Positions 53,642 to 60,733 of a DNA stretch of 64,000 bases are shown one piece after another; the first letter of the stretch is position 1, and each line of letters opens with the position of its first letter. Source of the DNA: Xylophilus sp. GW821-FHT01B05 (GTDB lineage: Bacteria; Pseudomonadota; Gammaproteobacteria; Burkholderiales; Burkholderiaceae_C); assembly GCA_038961845.1 (NCBI GenBank), contig CP152408.1:3348001-3412000 (forward strand), written 5' to 3'. The translations under genes and the position numbers were made by a program. The notes beneath the pieces are model-generated. The model saw only the letters and a list, made by a program, of their open reading frames with translations, did no database searches and was not told where the DNA came from.

Positions 53642-55162
53642 TCAGATGCTGGCAGGTTGCCAGCGATGTGGCAGCAGCTCATCGATGCGGCCGGCCTTGT
53701 GCGTGGGCAGCCGGGTCAGCACATCCTTGAGGTAGGCATACGGGTCATGCTCGTTCATGCGCGCCGACTGGATCAGGCTCATCACGGCAGCTGCCCGCTG
53801 GCCCGCGCGCAGGCTACCGGCAAACAACCAGTTCGAGCGCCCAAGGGCAATGGGCCGGATCTGATTCTCGATCCAATTGTTATCCGCCGGCAGCTGCGGG
53901 TCATCGACGAAGCGCGTGAGCGCAGCCCATCTTTTGAGGCTGTAGTCCAGTGCCTTGGCCGTCGCCGAGTTGCCCGCCACCTGCTGGCGCTGCAGCACCA
54001 TCCATTGATGCAAGGCATCCAGTATCGGTCGGCTGTATTGCTGGCGTACCTGCAGCCGCTCTGGTGCCGCTAGGCTCTGAGCTTGCCGTTCGATCTCATA
54101 GACCCGGGCGAACTGCGCCAGGGCCAATTCGGCGATCTGGCTCTTGCCCGCCGCGTGCAGCTCGAAGAACTTGCGCCGGGCATGCGCCAGGCAGCCGGCC
54201 TCCGTCACGCCTTGAGCAAAGCTGGCTTTGTACCCGGCGTAGTCGTCGCAGATCAGACTGCCGCGCCAGTCCCCCAGGAAGATGCGGGCATGTTCCCCGG
54301 CGCGTGACTCGCAGAAGTCATAGACCACGGCACGCGTGGCTTCAAACGCTCCTGGGGCATACGCCCACAGGTAGGCCCGGTGCGTTTTACCGTTGCCCGG
54401 CTTGAGCATGGCCACCGGGGTCTCATCACCGTGCAACACCCGGTGGCCGAGCACCTCGGCCTTCAGGGCATCGACCAGCGGTTGCAGCCGCGCACCGCAG
54501 GTGCCCACCCATTGCGCCAAGGTGGATCTTGGAATCGCCAGACCGGCGCGACCAAAGATGTTCTCCTGCCGGTACAAGGGCTGGTGATCGGCGTACTTGG
54601 CCACCAGCACCTGGGCCAGCAGGCCGGCTGTCGGGATGCCTTTGTCGATGACGTGGGCGCCCACCGGCGCCTGGGTGATCGTCTGGCACTGGGCGCAGGC
54701 CCACTTGCCACGGATGTGGCGCTCCACCGTGAAGACGCCGGGCACGTAGTCCAGCTTCTCGGCCACGTCCTGGCCGATGCGCTTGAGCTGACAGCCGCAA
54801 CCGAGCGTGCCGCAGGTGGTGGATTCGGGTTCATGGAGGATCTCGCGCCTGGGCAGGTTCGCCGGCAGCGGCGTGCGCTTGGGCTGCTGTTTGTCGGTGG
54901 CAGGTTGAGCCGCTCGTAACTGCTCGATCTCGTGAGAGACGGCGGCCAGATCGCTGTCGAGCTCTTCTTCCAGCAGGCTCCTCTGATCGGCGCTGTGCCG
55001 CTCGGATTGGGCGGCGAACTTCAACTGCTTGAGCAGCGCGCACTCATAGGTGAGCTTCTCGTTGAGCGCGCGCTGGTGACGCAGTTCGGCCAGCAGGCGC
55101 TGGGTCACTTCGCGCAGTTGCTCTGCGTCCAGTTCGCTCAGGGCCTGCTCGTCGATCACCAT
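53642..55162 (-). CDS. tnpC: IS66 family transposase (TnpC)
   Basis: A 506-residue transposase. A coiled-coil N-terminus, a zinc-binding CGTLGCGCQLK and WACAQCQT segment, and the DDE triad: D in HGDETPV, D in CDDYAGYK and E in NNWIENQIRP. The C-terminal segment LIQSARMNEHDPYAYLKDVL is the usual IS66 C-domain. The length fits an intact IS66 TnpC. It is the last gene in the IS operon. Confidence 0.96.
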   Translation of the reverse strand: MVIDEQALSELDAEQLREVTQRLLAELRHQRALNEKLTYECALLKQLKFAAQSERHSADQRSLLEEELDSDLAAVSHEIEQLRAAQPATDKQQPKRTPLPANLPRREILHEPESTTCGTLGCGCQLKRIGQDVAEKLDYVPGVFTVERHIRGKWACAQCQTITQAPVGAHVIDKGIPTAGLLAQVLVAKYADHQPLYRQENIFGRAGLAIPRSTLAQWVGTCGARLQPLVDALKAEVLGHRVLHGDETPVAMLKPGNGKTHRAYLWAYAPGAFEATRAVVYDFCESRAGEHARIFLGDWRGSLICDDYAGYKASFAQGVTEAGCLAHARRKFFELHAAGKSQIAELALAQFARVYEIERQAQSLAAPERLQVRQQYSRPILDALHQWMVLQRQQVAGNSATAKALDYSLKRWAALTRFVDDPQLPADNNWIENQIRPIALGRSNWLFAGSLRAGQRAAAVMSLIQSARMNEHDPYAYLKDVLTRLPTHKAGRIDELLPHRWQPASI

Positions 55163-55244
55163 GGCTGGCAGTGTGCCCGCTCACCCTGGGTCCGGCCATT
55201 GACGCATCTCCCGATTGCCACGGCCACGCCCCTACGCCGACGAT

Positions 55245-55577
55245 TCAGACCACGGTGATGGCACCTTGCGAGCCCACACGCTGCCAGGGCAGGCCCAGCA
55301 CCAGGGCGTTGAGCTGGGCGTGTTCCAACGCCACGTTCGGACTGCCTGCCGGTGCCCAGACGAACTTGCCCTGGTGCAGTCGGCGCGCAGCCAGCCACAG
55401 TCCCACGCCGTCGTGCACTAGCACCTTCAGGCGATTGGCGCGCTGGTTGGCAAAGACGTAAGCGTGGTGCGGCTGGGCAGAGCCGAAGGTGGCGATCACC
55501 CGCGCCAGCGCGGTGTCGGTGCCTGCGCGCATATCCAGCGGGGTGGTGGCCAGCCAAGCCGCGTCAATCCTGATCAT
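55245..55577 (-). CDS. tnpB: IS66 family accessory protein TnpB
   Basis: A 110-residue IS66 Orf2 protein. LDMRAGTDTALARVIATFG and HAYVFANQRANRLKVLVHDG are family hallmarks, and GLWLAARRLHQGKFVW follows. It is required for IS66 transposition by an unknown mechanism. Confidence 0.95.
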   Translation of the reverse strand: MIRIDAAWLATTPLDMRAGTDTALARVIATFGSAQPHHAYVFANQRANRLKVLVHDGVGLWLAARRLHQGKFVWAPAGSPNVALEHAQLNALVLGLPWQRVGSQGAITVV

Positions 55578-55584
55578 GTGCGGA

Positions 55585-56022
55585 TCACCGCAGTAATTCG
55601 CGCAGCATCTGGGCGCACTCGGTAGCAGCGGATAAGGGCCAGTGCACGGTCACGGACATGCCGGGGCGCTGGCATTCGATGCGGATGCCGTCCGCTGACG
55701 TTGGCAAGGGCGCTGATGGTAGCTCCCCAGTAGACGCCGGCGGTACTACGCTCAGCTCGATGGGGATAAAGGCCGGGGGTTGGGAAGCAACGACCGCAGT
55801 GCTGACGCCAACTTCAAGACGGTGAAGTCCCTGCGCCCATTCCTTGAGCCAGCGGTGCAGTACGTTGGCGTTCATGCCATGTTGCAGGGCTACCGCAGCA
55901 ATGGACGTCCCGGGCTGTCGGCAGGCGGCCACCAGTTCGGCCTTGAACTGCGGGGTATAGGTGCGGTGCGTACGCCGCTGCGCATAGCGCGGTGTCTGAG
56001 GGTCTTTGAGCATCGTGTCCAC
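55585..56022 (-). CDS. tnpA: IS66 family accessory protein TnpA
   Basis: A 145-residue IS66 Orf1 protein. The N-terminal HTH region, YTPQFKAELVAACRQPG and HGMNANVLHRWLKEW, resembles the IS3/IS66 Orf1 type. The C-terminal part (IRIECQRPGMSVTVHWPL) is the TnpA beta domain. An alternative start (ATG, MLKDPQ) lies 9 bp downstream. Confidence 0.93.
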   Translation of the reverse strand: MDTMLKDPQTPRYAQRRTHRTYTPQFKAELVAACRQPGTSIAAVALQHGMNANVLHRWLKEWAQGLHRLEVGVSTAVVASQPPAFIPIELSVVPPASTGELPSAPLPTSADGIRIECQRPGMSVTVHWPLSAATECAQMLRELLR

Positions 56023-56304
56023 GCCAATGTTGCGTGCACACGATCTTGCTCAGCCTCACCACCTCATTCAAGATGGGTTCGCCAGCCGCTTACCATACAC
56101 CTTCCGCACATCTCAATCCGCTGACAAGCCAGAGCCCACAGCCGCCAGCGCCCGGCGCCTTTCGGACAAACGGGCTCTTCGCCCCTACTCCATCCACAAG
56201 GCATTCGTCGCCGCGCCACAAAACGCTCCTCCCGGCGCCGCAAACCAACAGCGGCCCCCACCCCACCGCATAAAATCCCCCCACTGCGCAGCCCAGGCCG
56301 CGCA

Positions 56305-56393
56305 GCCGCTGGGGGTGTTGCCGCGCGATGCGGGGCGACTGAGAAAGTCCCTTCGAACCTGATTGAGGTAATCCTCGCGCAGGGAAAGCATGT
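56305..56393 (+). promoter_or_regulatory. TPP riboswitch (thi box)
   Basis: The universal TPP-binding core is present: CTGAGA (56339-56344), CCCTTCGAACCTGATTGAGG (56350-56369) and TAATCCTCGCGCAGGGAA. Upstream GGGGGTG and CCGC...GCGG supply the P1-P3 stems. It lies 74 bp before the GTG start of the TonB-dependent receptor, so thiamin pyrophosphate should repress that gene. Confidence 0.93.
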
Positions 56394-56466
56394 TCTGACC
56401 GGGGCCGTTCATGGCCACCCGCGTCCCGCACGTCTTCGCCCTGCCCAACCGTCCAAGGATGACGTT

Positions 56467-58626
56467 GTGGCATTTATAAGAAAAGTGGGCTTAGCCCAGG
56501 TGCAGCAAGGGCTATCAGCTCTTGTTTTTATAGCAACGGGCGTTGCTGCCCAAACCACACCCGACAGCGCGCCCACGCTCAAGGCGGTGACGATCGACGA
56601 CCGCCGCGCGGCGCCGCAGGCCGACATCGCCGGCTTTGGCGATCTGCCGCTGCAAGAGGTGCCGGTGTCTGCCACGGTGGTGGACCGCACCCAGTTGCAG
56701 GCCAGCGGCGCGCGGCGGCTGGCGGACCTGACGCAGTTCGACGCCTCCGTCACCGACGCCTACAACTCGCCCGGCTATTGGGACTTCCTGACGGTGCGCG
56801 GCTTTGTACTGGACAACCGCTTCAACTACCGGCGCGAAGGCCTGCCGATCAGCGCAGAGACCACGATCCCGCTCGACAACAAAGAGCGCATCGAGATCCT
56901 CAAGGGCACCAGCGGCATCCAGGCCGGCACCAGCGCGCCGGGCGGGCTGGTCAACTACGTGGTCAAGCGCCCGACCGAGCACGACCTGCGCGAGGTGCGT
57001 GTGGAGACGACGTCGCGCGGCAGCCTGCTGGGCGCGGTGGACCTGGGTGGGCGCTTTGGCGTAGACCGCGAGTTTGGCTATCGCCTGAACCTTGCGCAGG
57101 AGCGCCTGCGGCCGCTGGCACACAACCTGGACGGCGAACGCAGCCTGCTGTCGCTGGCCACCGACTGGCGCATCAGCCGCGATTCGGTGCTGGAGGCAGA
57201 GGTGGAATGGAGCCGCAAATCCCAGCCCAGCCAGGCCGGCTTCAGCCTGCTGGGCAACACCTTGCCCGCGCCGGCGGACCCGCGCATCAACCTCAACAAC
57301 CAGCCCTGGTCGCAGCCCTCGGTGTTCGAGGCACTGACCGGCACGCTGCGCTTCCAGCAAGCCCTGAATGACCGCTGGCGCTGGTCTGCGCAACTGGGCC
57401 AGCAACGGCTCAAGAGCGATGACCGGCTGGCCTACCCCTTTGGCTGCGGCGCCGAGGGCAACTACGACCGCTACTGCTCTGACGGTACCTACGACCTCTA
57501 TGACTTCCGCAGCGACAACGAGCGCCGCCTGCAGCAAGCCGCCAACCTCACGCTGCAAGGCCATGCGCAGACTGGCGGCGTAGCGCACGACCTGTCCTTT
57601 GGCATCTTGGCCAGTCGCGTGCGCAACCGCTTCCAGGACCAGGCCTACAACTACGTGGGCAGCGGCAACGTCGCAGGCACGCTGTTCACGCCGGCAGACC
57701 CAACGCTGACCGACACCAACACCAACCGCGACGAACATTCGCTGGAGTTCTCGGCCCAAGACGCGATCCGCTGGAACCCGCGCTTCACCACCTGGGCTGG
57801 CCTGCGCTACACGCGCCTGTCGCGCGAGAGCGTGCGCACCGACGGCACGCGCCCAACCGACTACGACGCCGGCCTGACCACGCCGTGGCTGGCCGCCAGC
57901 TACGCGCTGGCGCCGGGCCGCATCGTCTACGCCAGCTACGGCCAAGGTGTGGAGTCGCAGATCGTGCCCAACAAGCCATCGCAATACACCAATGCCGGCG
58001 TTGCCCTGCCCGCCGTCAAATCGCGCCAGTGGGAAATCGGCATGAAGGGCGGCGACGAGGTGTTGCGCTGGCAGTTGGCCTGGTTCCACATCGTGCGGCC
58101 GGTGACCAACCTGGATGCCTGCAACCGCCTGGGTATCACGCCTTGCGAAGGCGCCTATGACGGCGATGCGCGCCACCAGGGCCTGGAGGCCAGCGCGCAG
58201 TGGCAGCAGGGCCCATGGCGCCTGGCCGGTGGCGTGATGCTGCTCGACGCCAAGCGCCAGGGCAGCACGGCCGAGCCCACCATCAACGGCCAGCGCCCCA
58301 CCAATGTGCCCAATCACACGCTGCGCGCGCAAGCGGGCTACCGCGTTGCGGCACTGCCGGGCCTGGAGTTGGTCGGCGCCCTGTCGCACGAAGGCCGCCG
58401 CGCCGTGCTGCCCGATGGCTCTATAGAGCTGCCCAGTTGGGCGCGCCTGGACGCGGGCCTGCGCTACGAGCAGAAAGTGGGCGGCAAGACCCTGCGCTGG
58501 CAGGCCAACATAGACAACCTGCTGGACCGCCGTTACTGGAAAGAGTCCCCCTACCAGTACGGCCACGTCTACCTGTACCCGGGTGCACCGCGCACGTTGC
58601 GCCTGGGGCTGAGCGTTGCGCTTTGA
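56467..58626 (+). CDS. TonB-dependent receptor, TPP-riboswitch controlled
   Basis: A 719-residue outer-membrane receptor without a signalling (STN) domain. The plug has GDLPLQEVPVSATVVDRTQL and KGTSGIQAGTSAPGGLVNYVVKR, and the barrel ends in LRLGLSVAL. Sequence features place it with siderophore-type receptors, but the riboswitch shows it is expressed at low TPP, so the ligand is likely thiamin or a precursor. The GTG at 56467 follows AAGGA. The signal peptide (KVGLAQVQQGLSALVFIATG) is encoded largely by repeat I copy H and has a weak, interrupted hydrophobic core. Confidence 0.88.
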   Translation: MAFIRKVGLAQVQQGLSALVFIATGVAAQTTPDSAPTLKAVTIDDRRAAPQADIAGFGDLPLQEVPVSATVVDRTQLQASGARRLADLTQFDASVTDAYNSPGYWDFLTVRGFVLDNRFNYRREGLPISAETTIPLDNKERIEILKGTSGIQAGTSAPGGLVNYVVKRPTEHDLREVRVETTSRGSLLGAVDLGGRFGVDREFGYRLNLAQERLRPLAHNLDGERSLLSLATDWRISRDSVLEAEVEWSRKSQPSQAGFSLLGNTLPAPADPRINLNNQPWSQPSVFEALTGTLRFQQALNDRWRWSAQLGQQRLKSDDRLAYPFGCGAEGNYDRYCSDGTYDLYDFRSDNERRLQQAANLTLQGHAQTGGVAHDLSFGILASRVRNRFQDQAYNYVGSGNVAGTLFTPADPTLTDTNTNRDEHSLEFSAQDAIRWNPRFTTWAGLRYTRLSRESVRTDGTRPTDYDAGLTTPWLAASYALAPGRIVYASYGQGVESQIVPNKPSQYTNAGVALPAVKSRQWEIGMKGGDEVLRWQLAWFHIVRPVTNLDACNRLGITPCEGAYDGDARHQGLEASAQWQQGPWRLAGGVMLLDAKRQGSTAEPTINGQRPTNVPNHTLRAQAGYRVAALPGLELVGALSHEGRRAVLPDGSIELPSWARLDAGLRYEQKVGGKTLRWQANIDNLLDRRYWKESPYQYGHVYLYPGAPRTLRLGLSVAL
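56472..56545 (-). repeat. dispersed repeat I, copy H, in the receptor signal-peptide codons
   Basis: Read on the minus strand: GTTGCTATAAAAACAAGAGC, TGATAGCCCTTGCTG, CACCTGGGCTAAGCCCACTT. It matches repeat I in the reverse orientation and covers about codons 3-27 of the TonB receptor gene. Confidence 0.75.
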
Positions 58627-58675
58627 AGGGGTGGCCAAGAAACCGCAGAAAAGCAGGCTATAATCTAAGGCTTAT

Positions 58676-58751
58676 TCCTCGATAGCTCAGTCGGTAGAGC
58701 GCCGGACTGTTAATCCGTAGGTCCCTGGTTCGAGCCCAGGTCGAGGAGCCA
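58676..58751 (+). tRNA. tRNA-Asn (anticodon GTT), copy 1
   Basis: A 76-nt cloverleaf with acceptor TCCTCGA/TCGAGGA, anticodon loop CTGTTAA with GTT, T loop TTCGAGC and encoded GCCA. A TATAAT box (58659-58664) lies 11 bp upstream. Confidence 0.97.
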
Positions 58752-58776
58752 GACACAAAGCCGCAAGGCCTCTGAA

Positions 58777-58809
58777 TGCTCCGCAACCCACAAGGTAGCG
58801 GGGCATTTT
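58777..58809 (+). terminator. weak rho-independent terminator after tRNA-Asn 1
   Basis: TGCTCCGC/GCGGGGCA forms an 8-bp stem with one wobble pair, followed by TTTTC. Confidence 0.6.
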
Positions 58810-58905
58810 CATTTGGCGTTGATACAAGCGGGGATCGCATCAATGCAAAAAATGCAGCCGGCGGGCGCAAATCGACGAATCCATTGCATATAATTTAAGG
58901 CTTGT

Positions 58906-58981
58906 TCCTCGATAGCTCAGTCGGTAGAGCGCCGGACTGTTAATCCGTAGGTCCCTGGTTCGAGCCCAGGTCGAGGAGCCA
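58906..58981 (+). tRNA. tRNA-Asn (anticodon GTT), copy 2
   Basis: The tRNA sequence is identical to copy 1, 230 bp further on, with the same TATAAT position (58889-58894) and nearly the same 5' flank (AAGGCTTGTTCC versus AAGGCTTATTCC) and 3' flank (AGCCGCAAGGCCTCTG). Confidence 0.97.
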
Positions 58982-59006
58982 CCTACAAGCCGCAAGGCCT
59001 CTGGAA

Positions 59007-59040
59007 AACCCGCTATGTTCTGCATAGCGGGTTTTTTCTT
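59007..59040 (+). terminator. rho-independent terminator after tRNA-Asn 2
   Basis: A perfect 11-bp stem AACCCGCTATG/CATAGCGGGTT around TTCTG is followed by TTTTCTT. Confidence 0.9.
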
Positions 59041-59094
59041 TTGCCGATACTTGCGGCTTGGCATGCCCACCATCAGCTTCATTGCACTCGTCCC

Positions 59095-59376
59095 ATGACA
59101 GACCACTACACAGCCCTTGGGCTGAGCAGCCACGCGTCGCTGGCCGACATCAAGAAGGCCTTCCGGCAACAGGCGTCGCTGCACCATCCCGACAAGAACC
59201 CTTCGCCCAACGCGGCGGAGCGCTTTCGGGCGGTGCAAAAGGCGTACGAGGTACTGTCGGACGAGACGCAGCGCGAGGCCTACGACAGCAACCGCCGCCG
59301 CAACCTGCTGGACGACCCGTTGGCCACCGCGCAGGACATCTGGCAAACCTATTTCAAGAGCATCCTCCCTTCATGA
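59095..59376 (+). CDS. J-domain (DnaJ-like) protein
   Basis: A 93-residue protein that is essentially one J domain (about 1-75): YTALGLSSHASLADIKKAFR, the HPD motif in HHPDKNP, and AYEVLSDETQREAYDSNRRR. It should stimulate an Hsp70 ATPase. No Gly/Phe, zinc-finger or HscB C-domain is present. The tail is DPLATAQDIWQTYFKSILPS. The stop overlaps the next gene (ATGA). The client is unknown, and the partners in this operon are the likely place to look. Confidence 0.9.
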   Translation: MTDHYTALGLSSHASLADIKKAFRQQASLHHPDKNPSPNAAERFRAVQKAYEVLSDETQREAYDSNRRRNLLDDPLATAQDIWQTYFKSILPS

Positions 59377-59942
59377 AACTCTCCCCCTACTTCCGTGACC
59401 TCCGCTCGGCTTACCAGGCAGAGCTGGATGACCTGAGTTTCGACTCCGAAGACAAGAATGTCCTGCGCCAGCGCCTGACGCAGAAGCGCAATGAAATGGG
59501 CTTTCTGGTCCAGATGATGGAGCTGAGCCCCGAGATGGTGGCGGTGGTCTTCCACCAGGGCTTTCGCTTTACCGGCCCGGCCAAGATGGAACACCTGCTG
59601 GGCCTGCATGCCGAGCAATTGCCCGCCTGGGACAGCCTGAAGGACAGCATCCAGCTGGAGCCCTGGGCCGTGGGCCTGGCGCAAACCGTGCTGCGCGAAC
59701 CTGGTGGCAGTAACTTCCTGACGCTGGCGGCGGGACTGGAGTATCTGTACCACCACGCCCGCTCGGCGCCAGCCGCGGTCCAGGAAGATGCGGAGGACGA
59801 AGAAGACAGCGATGACACCAGCGCCGATGACGACTTCAGCCGCTTCGACGCAGACGACGCGCGCGATTCGCAAGACCAGCGCACCCGCGAAGAAACCGCC
59901 GCCGACTGGCTGGCCGACCAAGGCTTTGAACGCAAAGACTGA
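59373..59942 (+). CDS. uncharacterised protein, J-domain operon gene 2
   Basis: No family is recognised. A 189-residue protein with a helical N-terminal part (SPYFRDLRSAYQAELDDLSF, ELSPEMVAVVFHQGFRFTGP) and a strongly acidic, probably disordered stretch EDAEDEEDSDDTSADDDF near 147-165. It ends REETAADWLADQGFERKD. It is translationally coupled to the J-domain gene. Confidence 0.8.
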   Translation: MKLSPYFRDLRSAYQAELDDLSFDSEDKNVLRQRLTQKRNEMGFLVQMMELSPEMVAVVFHQGFRFTGPAKMEHLLGLHAEQLPAWDSLKDSIQLEPWAVGLAQTVLREPGGSNFLTLAAGLEYLYHHARSAPAAVQEDAEDEEDSDDTSADDDFSRFDADDARDSQDQRTREETAADWLADQGFERKD

Positions 59943-59958
59943 TAGGGGCTCACTGCAT

Positions 59959-60711
59959 ATGAACCACCACCTGGCACTCATCACCCAAACCAAAAGCCTG
60001 ATTGCGGCGGGCGACATCGTGGGCGCGGAATCGGCCCTGGCTGAACTGGCCGACACCGAGGGCGACAAGGCCCTGATGGTGGTGCTGGACCAACTGGCGC
60101 CCAAAGACATCCTGGCCGTGATGCGCGAGTACGACGACTCCAAGGCGTCTGTCGTCAACCTGCTGGTCACCCCCGAGCAGTTTGCCCGCGCCATGGTGCT
60201 GGAGAAGCAGTACAAGGACCTGAGCCACACGCATCTGCGCAGCATGGTCAACGCGGTGATCTTCCGCGAAGACGCAGACACGCTGGAGTTTCTGAACGCC
60301 ATCGGCGACCTGGAAGGCGGCAGCGAAGCCCTGGCCAACTACTTTGCAGAAAAGTGGAGCCGTGTCGAAGCCTTTGCCCGCACCGGCAACTTCGATGCCG
60401 TAGAAGACTACGACCCGATGCTGTCTGAAGAGCAGTTGATGGCCTCGGCCTATGTACAGCCGCGCATCACGCAAGACGAGGTGGCCGACGGCGACTGGAT
60501 GCAGCTGGCCTGGCTGCTGCGCTACGAATGCCGCGACCTGTTCATCGAAACCCTGCTGGTGCTGCGCGCCAAGGCACGAGCGCACGATGAGGGCGTGGAC
60601 GAGAACGACACGCCGGAAGAAGAAGACGACGGCAAGTTCGAGACCACCGACACCGACCGGGGCAAAGCCACGCCAGCCGCACGCGCGTCTGACGAGGAAT
60701 CCGCCATCTGA
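59959..60711 (+). CDS. uncharacterised protein, J-domain operon gene 3
   Basis: No family is recognised. A 250-residue mostly helical protein: HHLALITQTKSLIAAGDIVG resembles a TPR/helical-hairpin start, QFARAMVLEKQYKDLSHTHL and YECRDLFIETLLVLRAKARA follow, and an acidic/charged tail (NDTPEEEDDGKFETTDTD) ends it. It starts 16 bp after the previous gene. The high helix content suggests an adaptor-type protein. Confidence 0.8.
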   Translation: MNHHLALITQTKSLIAAGDIVGAESALAELADTEGDKALMVVLDQLAPKDILAVMREYDDSKASVVNLLVTPEQFARAMVLEKQYKDLSHTHLRSMVNAVIFREDADTLEFLNAIGDLEGGSEALANYFAEKWSRVEAFARTGNFDAVEDYDPMLSEEQLMASAYVQPRITQDEVADGDWMQLAWLLRYECRDLFIETLLVLRAKARAHDEGVDENDTPEEEDDGKFETTDTDRGKATPAARASDEESAI

Positions 60712-60733
60712 TAGCGCCGCGCCACATCGCCAC

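Larger units (their letters stand above)
53590..56093. mobile_element. intact IS66-family insertion sequence (2504 bp)
   Basis: Terminal inverted repeats of 26 bp with about 21 identities begin GTAAGCG on both sides (53590-53615 and 56068-56093). They enclose tnpA, tnpB and tnpC on the minus strand. The element is bounded by a perfect 8-bp direct repeat CATACACC (53582-53589 and 56094-56101), the usual IS66 target duplication. It interrupts the sequence about 100 bp after attC site 3. Confidence 0.96.

Noticed and set aside
56515..58638. 707-codon minus-strand open frame opposite the TonB receptor
   Set aside because: An antisense shadow of a well-supported beta-barrel receptor; composition biased and without domains.
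58676..58981. tRNA-Asn as an integration site of the accessory region
   Set aside because: No integrase near it and no partial tRNA copy at the other side; the accessory region ends before 56.1 kb.
59095..59376. Assigning the J protein as HscB or CbpA
   Set aside because: It lacks the HscB C-domain and the CbpA client domain; only the J domain is present.
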